Assembly: GCA_019911785.1 (NCBI GenBank)
Contig: JAIOJM010000210.1
Location: 1-9,345 of the forward strand
Direction of reading: 5' to 3'
Source of the DNA: Sulfuricella sp.
GTDB taxonomy: Bacteria > Pseudomonadota > Gammaproteobacteria > Burkholderiales > Sulfuricellaceae
DNA: 9,345 bases
Below the pieces are notes generated by a model. It saw only the letters and a program-made list of their open reading frames with translations. It was not told the origin of the DNA and made no database searches. How positions within the stretch are numbered: position 1 is the first letter of the stretch; the number at the start of each line of letters is the position of its first letter. Below, piece after piece: positions 5,695 to 9,345 of the stretch. The position numbers and the translations under genes were made by a program.

Positions 5695-6587
5695 AAAAAC
5701 TGCGGCTTGCCATCATCGGCCTGGGGAATCTGGGGCGCAAATGCGCCGAGGCTATTCTTGCCGACCCGTCCACGGTGCTGGCAGGGATCGTGCGGCGCAG
5801 CGGCAGTTCCCCCGCTCCCTGGCTGAAAGCGCCTGCCGTTACCCATATCAGCGAGCTGAAGGAAGTTGATGCCGCGCTGATCTGCGTTCCTCCCGATGCG
5901 GTAATGGGGATAGCGAAAGACCTTCTGCAAGGCGGCATTCCCGTGGTGGAATGCGCACGCCTCCACGGCGAGGCCTTTCTCATGCATAAATCAGAAATAC
6001 ATCGGGCCGCGCTGTTTCACCGAGTACCGGCAGTCGTTGGAGCGGGATGCGATCCGGGCGCTCTGTCCCTGTTCCGCAGCCAGTTCGCGTTGCTGGTTCC
6101 CCACGGGCATACGGAAACCAGCCTGCATACCGGGCCTAGCCTGCACCATACACTGGCAGCGGAGGGGATCAAGGGGGTCAGGAAAGCGCTGGCGACAGAG
6201 CTCAAGTCCGTGGAAGGGGCAATCCAACGCTATGTTTATGTTGAATTGGAACCGTCGGCAGATGCAGCCGAAGTGGAGTACGCCATCATCCGTGATCCCC
6301 TGTTCCTCGATGAACAGACGCTGGTATTCCCCGTGCCCAGTATCGCCGCGCTGGAAGAAACAAACCGTGGCGTGTTGCTGGAGCGCCGCGCCGCAGCGAG
6401 GGAAGCCAGCCATGCCTCATTTTTGCTGGAGGCGCGCTTCGACGAGGCGGGGCTTGCGGCGCGAATGATGCTTGCCGCCGCGCAGTCATTACCCGCTTTA
6501 CAGGCAGGCGCCTATTCCCTGCTCGACCTGCCGCCGGGTGCGCTGTGGGGCGAACAGCGCACTGCCGCGGAAAAGGAGTGGCTGTAA
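5691..6587 (+). CDS. Diaminopimelate-dehydrogenase-like NAD(P)-dependent oxidoreductase
   Basis: The 298-residue protein opens with a Rossmann fold, RLAIIGLGNLGRKC (5-18), and continues like meso-diaminopimelate D-dehydrogenase (Ddh): VECARLH (86-92), VVGAGCDPG (115-123; the family usually has GWDPG), TGPSLHH (147-153), GIKGVRKA (159-166) and QRYVYVEL (179-186). Length is near that of the shorter Ddh type (about 300). True Ddh makes meso-diaminopimelate from tetrahydrodipicolinate, ammonia and NADPH for lysine and cell-wall synthesis. By eye, the PHGG histidine motif and the NPDFTAS asparagine that bind the substrate in Ddh are not found after residue 205, so the substrate may differ; a saccharopine-dehydrogenase-like label would also fit. 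The start overlaps the PfpI remnant's stop and has only a weak GGTG (5680-5683) upstream, suggesting coupling to the remnant. Confidence 0.7.
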   Translation: MKKLRLAIIGLGNLGRKCAEAILADPSTVLAGIVRRSGSSPAPWLKAPAVTHISELKEVDAALICVPPDAVMGIAKDLLQGGIPVVECARLHGEAFLMHKSEIHRAALFHRVPAVVGAGCDPGALSLFRSQFALLVPHGHTETSLHTGPSLHHTLAAEGIKGVRKALATELKSVEGAIQRYVYVELEPSADAAEVEYAIIRDPLFLDEQTLVFPVPSIAALEETNRGVLLERRAAAREASHASFLLEARFDEAGLAARMMLAAAQSLPALQAGAYSLLDLPPGALWGEQRTAAEKEWL

Positions 6588-6622
6588 ATTGCCAATTTTT
6601 TGTGTCACTAAAGGAGAGCAAA

Positions 6623-7123
6623 ATGAAAACCCGATTCGCAGGTTTCCAACCCATCCGGCCTGACCGACTGATTTGGGGACAGGAATATCGGCACGATACC
6701 TACAAAGCCAAGCACAAACTGCCGGAGCCCACGGTTTGCCCGCAATGCGGCGCGGTGTTCCACGAGGGGCGCTGGCAATGGGCTGCCAAGCCAGCTCAGG
6801 CCCACGAGGAGCTGTGCCCGGCCTGCCACCGCATCCATGACGAATTCCCGGCCGGTTTTGTGACCGTGGGCGGTTCCTTTTTCAAGGAACACCGCGAGGA
6901 ATTGTTGCACCTGGTAAAGAACGAGGAGGCAAGAGCCAAGGCGGAGCATCCCCTGGAACGGATCATCAAGATCGAGGAGCAGGATGACGGCATCCTGATC
7001 ACCACGACCGACATCCATCTCGCCCGCGGCATCGGCGAAGCCCTGCATCATGCCTACAAGGGCGAACTGGAATTTCACTACAACGAGCAGGAGAACCTGC
7101 TACGCGTGGTGTGGGAGCGATAG
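6623..7123 (+). CDS. BCAM0308-family zinc-ribbon protein
   Basis: This 166-residue protein carries two CxxC pairs, CPQC (39-42) and CPAC (65-68), typical of a zinc ribbon, followed by a helix (FFKEHREELLHLVKNEE, 87-103) and a C-terminal alpha/beta part with GILITTTDIHLARGIGEALHHAYKG (123-147). I recall this layout as the BCAM0308 family, named after a gene in the low-oxygen-activated locus of Burkholderia cenocepacia; its biochemical role is unknown. The C-terminal part is reminiscent of the NMD3 ribosome-export factor's N-terminal region, which would suggest contact with ribosomes or RNA, but this is speculative. Start ATG 6623 has AAGGAG at 6611-6616. It lies 35 nt after the dehydrogenase gene and 94 nt before the CBS gene. 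Confidence 0.8.
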   Translation: MKTRFAGFQPIRPDRLIWGQEYRHDTYKAKHKLPEPTVCPQCGAVFHEGRWQWAAKPAQAHEELCPACHRIHDEFPAGFVTVGGSFFKEHREELLHLVKNEEARAKAEHPLERIIKIEEQDDGILITTTDIHLARGIGEALHHAYKGELEFHYNEQENLLRVVWER

Positions 7124-7149
7124 ATATCCGTTTCCTGACTTCAAATGTT

Positions 7150-7156
7150 CTATATT
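7150..7156 (+). promoter_or_regulatory. Possible -10 element before the CBS gene
   Basis: CTATATT at 7150-7156 resembles a -10 hexamer with the upstream C that RpoS favours. It would place the transcript start about 55 nt before the CBS-protein ATG. No convincing -35 lies at the right distance (CTGACT at 7135-7140 is too close). It is the only candidate seen in the 94-nt gap 7124-7217. Confidence 0.25.
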
Positions 7157-7217
7157 GAAATTGATTCCCATGTTTGCTTTGTCGCAGTCCGACATTAACT
7201 AATCGAGAGGAAACACC

Positions 7218-7667
7218 ATGCCTATCGGTGAATTTTGCAACCGTGAAGTCGTGTTCGCCACAAGAGAAACGAGCATCCCGGAAGCGGCGCAACTCATGCG
7301 CCAGCATCATGTAGGCGATCTGGTCGTTGTGGACGAGACCGATGGCAAGCGAGTGCCGGTCGGCATGGTCACCGATCGCGATATGGTTGTCGAGATCATT
7401 GCCAAATCCCTGGACTTCAATGAGTTCAGCGTGGGTGACATCATGAGCCCGCAATTGTTCAGCGTGCAGGACAATGAAGGTGTGTTCGAAACGATTCGGC
7501 TCATGCGCGCCAAGGGAATCCGCCGTATCCCGGTTGTCAATCAGGAAGGAGGGCTTGAAGGCATTGTGTCGGCAGACGACATACTGGACCTGCTGGCTGA
7601 GGAGATGGCAGAACTGGCCAAGGTCGCTCCGCGCGAACAGGAACGTGAAGCTCAAACCAGGATTTAA
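7218..7667 (+). CDS. Two-CBS-domain protein
   Basis: The 149-residue protein consists of a CBS pair and little else. CBS1 (about 5-62) has SIPEAAQLMRQHHVGDLVVVD and VGMVTDRDM; CBS2 (about 70-128) has VGDIMSPQLFSV, IRLMRAKGIRRIPVVN and GIVSADDILDLL. CBS pairs bind adenine nucleotides (AMP, ATP, SAM) and act as energy sensors, or bind divalent metals. With no catalytic domain attached, it must act on a partner or stand alone as a sensor. The 20-residue tail after CBS2 is charged and probably helical. The ribosome site AGAGG (7206-7210) lies 7 nt before the ATG. The next gene, a hibernation factor, begins 16 nt after the stop, so the two are almost surely co-transcribed. Such stand-alone CBS proteins are often induced in stasis or low oxygen; that part is by analogy. 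Confidence 0.93.
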   Translation: MPIGEFCNREVVFATRETSIPEAAQLMRQHHVGDLVVVDETDGKRVPVGMVTDRDMVVEIIAKSLDFNEFSVGDIMSPQLFSVQDNEGVFETIRLMRAKGIRRIPVVNQEGGLEGIVSADDILDLLAEEMAELAKVAPREQEREAQTRI

Positions 7668-7669
7668 TC

Positions 7670-7677
7670 AAGGAGGT
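7670..7677 (+). promoter_or_regulatory. Perfect Shine-Dalgarno for the hibernation factor
   Basis: AAGGAGGT is a full 8-base complement to the 16S rRNA 3' end, 6 nt before the ATG at 7684. It is the strongest ribosome site in the window and suggests high expression of the ribosome-associated protein compared with its neighbours. It also decides the start, since the open frame extends upstream to 7474 inside the CBS gene. Confidence 0.85.
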
Positions 7678-7683
7678 ATTAAC

Positions 7684-8229
7684 ATGCAACGCCCACCCCA
7701 AATTGTTTTTCGTAACATGCCCCCCTCCGATGCGGTGGAAACACACATCAGGGAGAAGATGGAAAAGCTGGAGTCGTTCTATTCCCACATCATCGGCTGC
7801 AAGGCCACGGTGGAAATTGCAGGAAAACACAAGCACCAGGGCAATCTCTTCAACGTACGACTGGATATCACCGTGCCCGGCAGCGAACTGGCGGTCAATC
7901 GTGACATGCATGAAGACCTCTATGTGGCACTGCGGGATGCATTCGATGCAGCAAAGCGCCAGTTGGAAGATTATGGGCGGCGCCAGCGAGGCGATACCAA
8001 GATCCATGAAGGCGAACTGCATGGACATGTGGCCAGAATATTCCAGGATGGTTTCGGCTTCATCGAGACACCGGACGGCCGGGAATTTTATTTCAATCGC
8101 GACAACGTGGTACACCCCGATTTTGACAAGCTGGAAGTCGGCAGCGAAGTGCAGTTCCTCGAGGAAGCGGCTGGTGAGGGATTGCAGGCGAAGCGGGTCA
8201 GCGTCGGTAAGCACCATTACCCCGGATAG
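7684..8229 (+). CDS. HPF/RaiA-type ribosome hibernation factor fused to a cold-shock domain
   Basis: The 181-residue protein has two domains. Residues 5-100 form an S30AE (HPF/RaiA/YfiA) domain: IVFRNMPPSDAVETHIREK, then CKATVEIAGKHKHQG and NVRLDITVPGSELAV, then a helix AFDAAKRQLEDYGRRQRG. Residues 112-174 form a cold-shock OB domain with GFGFIE (123-128, RNP1-like) and EFYFNRDNVVHPDF (134-147, at the RNP2 place). S30AE proteins bind the decoding centre of idle 30S subunits and shut down translation, with or without 100S dimers. The fused nucleic-acid-binding domain replaces the RHH-like C-terminal domain of long HPF, so it may contact rRNA or mRNA instead of dimerising ribosomes; that is inference. 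The fusion is an existing family in Proteobacteria. It sits between a CBS sensor and an RpoS-like gene, fitting a stasis role. Confidence 0.9.
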   Translation: MQRPPQIVFRNMPPSDAVETHIREKMEKLESFYSHIIGCKATVEIAGKHKHQGNLFNVRLDITVPGSELAVNRDMHEDLYVALRDAFDAAKRQLEDYGRRQRGDTKIHEGELHGHVARIFQDGFGFIETPDGREFYFNRDNVVHPDFDKLEVGSEVQFLEEAAGEGLQAKRVSVGKHHYPG

Positions 8230-8239
8230 GGATGCTTAC
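8207..8239 (+). other. Hairpin over the hibernation-factor stop codon
   Basis: GTAAGCA (8207-8213) pairs perfectly with TGCTTAC (8233-8239); inside, CCC (8220-8222) can pair with GGG (8229-8231). The stop codon TAG (8227-8229) lies in the inner loop. The downstream bases (GGCTATTTCG) are not a T tract, so it may protect the 3' end of the transcript or be a weak terminator between this gene and the sigma-factor gene. Confidence 0.4.
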
Positions 8240-8407
8240 GGCTATTTCGCCAAATTAGCAATGCTGACCCAGATCAACTTTTAGCGCGCACTTATGGTAA
8301 AATTTTTCAATTCCCAGACCAATGAATGCGGAGCTTGAGGAACATAGCCGCCTCATAAAGCACGCCACCTTAATATAACAAATACACTTTGGAGCGTACT
8401 TATAAAG
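8230..8407 (+). promoter_or_regulatory. A+T-rich leader region before the RpoS-like gene
   Basis: This 178-nt gap is much richer in A and T than the genes around it. TAAAAT at 8298-8303 is a possible -10; the bases 17-18 nt upstream match the -35 consensus poorly. A transcript from there would carry a leader of about 100 nt. Within it GCTT-GAGG (8333-8340) can pair with CCTC-AAGC (8351-8361, with a 3-nt bulge) around a 10-nt loop. A GGAG at 8391-8394 is 13 nt from the ATG, too far for efficient initiation. Long structured leaders are known to control rpoS translation in enteric bacteria; here that is only a possibility. Confidence 0.35.
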
Positions 8408-9340
8408 ATGGGTCAACATGAAGAAGAGCGTTTTCTGGATGAAGAATTTTCTGAGCAGGCCGGGGAACTGGCTGAGTCGTTGCCCGAACTGGCAGCGCAC
8501 ATCGACGAGTTTCAGGCTGATGTCACGCTCACCTATCTCAATGAGATTGGCAAAAACGCCCTGCTGACAGCGAAAGAGGAGCGGGAGCTTGCCACCCGCG
8601 TCAGGGAGGGCGACTTCAATGCCCGCCAGCGCATGATCGAATGCAACCTCCGACTGGTAGTTAGCATCGCCAAGCATTACATCAATCGCGGCGTGACGCT
8701 GCTCGATCTGATCTCGGAAGGCAACCTGGGACTCATCCACGCCCTGGAAAAATTCGAACCGGAGCGCGGATTCCGGTTCTCCACCTACGCGACCTGGTGG
8801 ATACGGCAGAATATCGAACGCGCCATCATGAACCAGTCACGCACCATCCGAATTCCGGTGCATGTGATCAGGGAAATGAACTCCTGCTTGCAGGCGTTCC
8901 GCCACCTTGAAGCCCATAAGGGTGCCGAGCCCAGCGCCGATGATGTGGCGCATCTCTTGGGCAAGCCGGTGGGCTGTGTGCGCTATGCGCTGAACCTGAA
9001 TCAGCGCATGGCCTCCCTGGATACGCCGTTGGGTATCGATCCGGAGCTCACTATGGGGGATGCGATTCCCGATGAGAATATCCAGTTGCCTGAAGAAAAA
9101 TGCCAGTGCGCACAAATTGAAGCGTTCGTGCGGCTGTGGCTGGATGGATTAGGCGACAAGCAGCGTTGCGTGATTGAGCGGCGTTTCGGCTTGAACGGCC
9201 ATGAAGTCCACACCCTGGAAAAGGTGGCCGATACGCTCGATATTACCCGGGAACGGGTGCGCCAGATTCAGGTGGAGGCACTGGAATCCCTGCATCGCAC
9301 TCTCAAAAGCAAAGGGCTTTCGAGGGACGTATTCTTCTGA
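8408..9340 (+). CDS. rpoS: RpoS-like stationary-phase sigma factor
   Basis: This 310-residue sigma-70 family protein follows RpoS rather than RpoD or RpoH. Region 1.2 begins at DVTLTYLNEIGKNALLTAKE (38-57). Region 2 holds RMIECNLRLVVSIAKHY (75-91), NRGVTLLDLISEGNLGLIHA (93-112) and GFRFSTYATWWIRQNIERAI (121-140). Region 3 starts at NQSRTIRIPVHVI (142-154) and includes SLDTPLGIDPEL (203-214). Region 4 has the helix-turn-helix HTLEKVADTLDITRERVRQI (268-287). The end, KGLSRDVFF, matches the beta-proteobacterial RpoS tail. RpoS directs RNA polymerase to stress and stationary-phase promoters. ATG 8408 is the first start in the frame, but no well-spaced ribosome site precedes it. The usual nlpD neighbour is absent: the gene follows a hibernation factor, so this may be a second, RpoS-like copy. 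Regions 3-4 look more divergent than region 2. Confidence 0.88.
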   Translation: MGQHEEERFLDEEFSEQAGELAESLPELAAHIDEFQADVTLTYLNEIGKNALLTAKEERELATRVREGDFNARQRMIECNLRLVVSIAKHYINRGVTLLDLISEGNLGLIHALEKFEPERGFRFSTYATWWIRQNIERAIMNQSRTIRIPVHVIREMNSCLQAFRHLEAHKGAEPSADDVAHLLGKPVGCVRYALNLNQRMASLDTPLGIDPELTMGDAIPDENIQLPEEKCQCAQIEAFVRLWLDGLGDKQRCVIERRFGLNGHEVHTLEKVADTLDITRERVRQIQVEALESLHRTLKSKGLSRDVFF

Positions 9341-9345
9341 ATTTT

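Noticed and set aside
5566..5990. PfpI gene interrupted by a frameshift
   Set aside because: The sequence after the stop encodes the Rossmann start of the dehydrogenase; no PfpI continuation was found in any frame.
8408..9340. RpoH or RpoD instead of RpoS
   Set aside because: There is no large region 1.1 or non-conserved insert as in RpoD, and no RpoH box; the region 2 wording and the KGLSRDVFF tail match RpoS.

Overview
The window looks like chromosomal DNA of a betaproteobacterium, probably near the Nitrosomonadales or Burkholderiales. The RpoS-type sigma factor, the zinc-ribbon protein of the BCAM0308 family, the codon use and the fairly high G+C all point that way; this is an inference from protein resemblance, not from a search. 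No rRNA, tRNA, transposase, phage gene or CRISPR array was seen. No gene-free stretch reaches 300 bases; the longest are 8230-8407 (178 b), 1531-1714 (184 b, mostly an inverted repeat) and 5422-5565 (144 b).

Left part (1-1530), DNA damage tolerance: the tail of a UmuD/LexA-type S24 autoprotease is followed by a complete Y-family DNA polymerase, a UmuDC-like arrangement. The gap between them holds an inverted repeat built from 7-base units.

Second part (1531-4294), RNA repair: a second inverted repeat, built from ACGCAAAGG-like units and ending in a T tract, lies just before a tightly packed operon of archease, rtcB (3'-phosphate/5'-OH RNA ligase) and a DUF72/YecE-family protein. Gene borders are 1 nt apart or overlap by 4 nt.

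Third part (4334-5421, minus strand): a stand-alone THUMP-domain RNA-binding protein is followed 11 nt later by a 178-residue protein I do not recognise. They are transcribed away from a 144-nt intergenic region that carries a perfect 7-bp dyad with a good -10 hexamer on each strand.

Right part (5566-9340, plus strand): a 42-codon remnant of a DJ-1/PfpI gene overlaps (ATGA) a diaminopimelate-dehydrogenase-like gene. Then come a BCAM0308-family zinc-ribbon protein, a two-CBS-domain protein, a ribosome hibernation factor fused to a cold-shock domain, and an RpoS-like sigma factor. The last four resemble a stasis or low-oxygen survival module: BCAM0308 is named after the low-oxygen-activated locus of Burkholderia cenocepacia. 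The most interesting points are this sigma factor sitting beside its likely targets, the composite inverted repeats at gene starts, and the THUMP/unknown pair.
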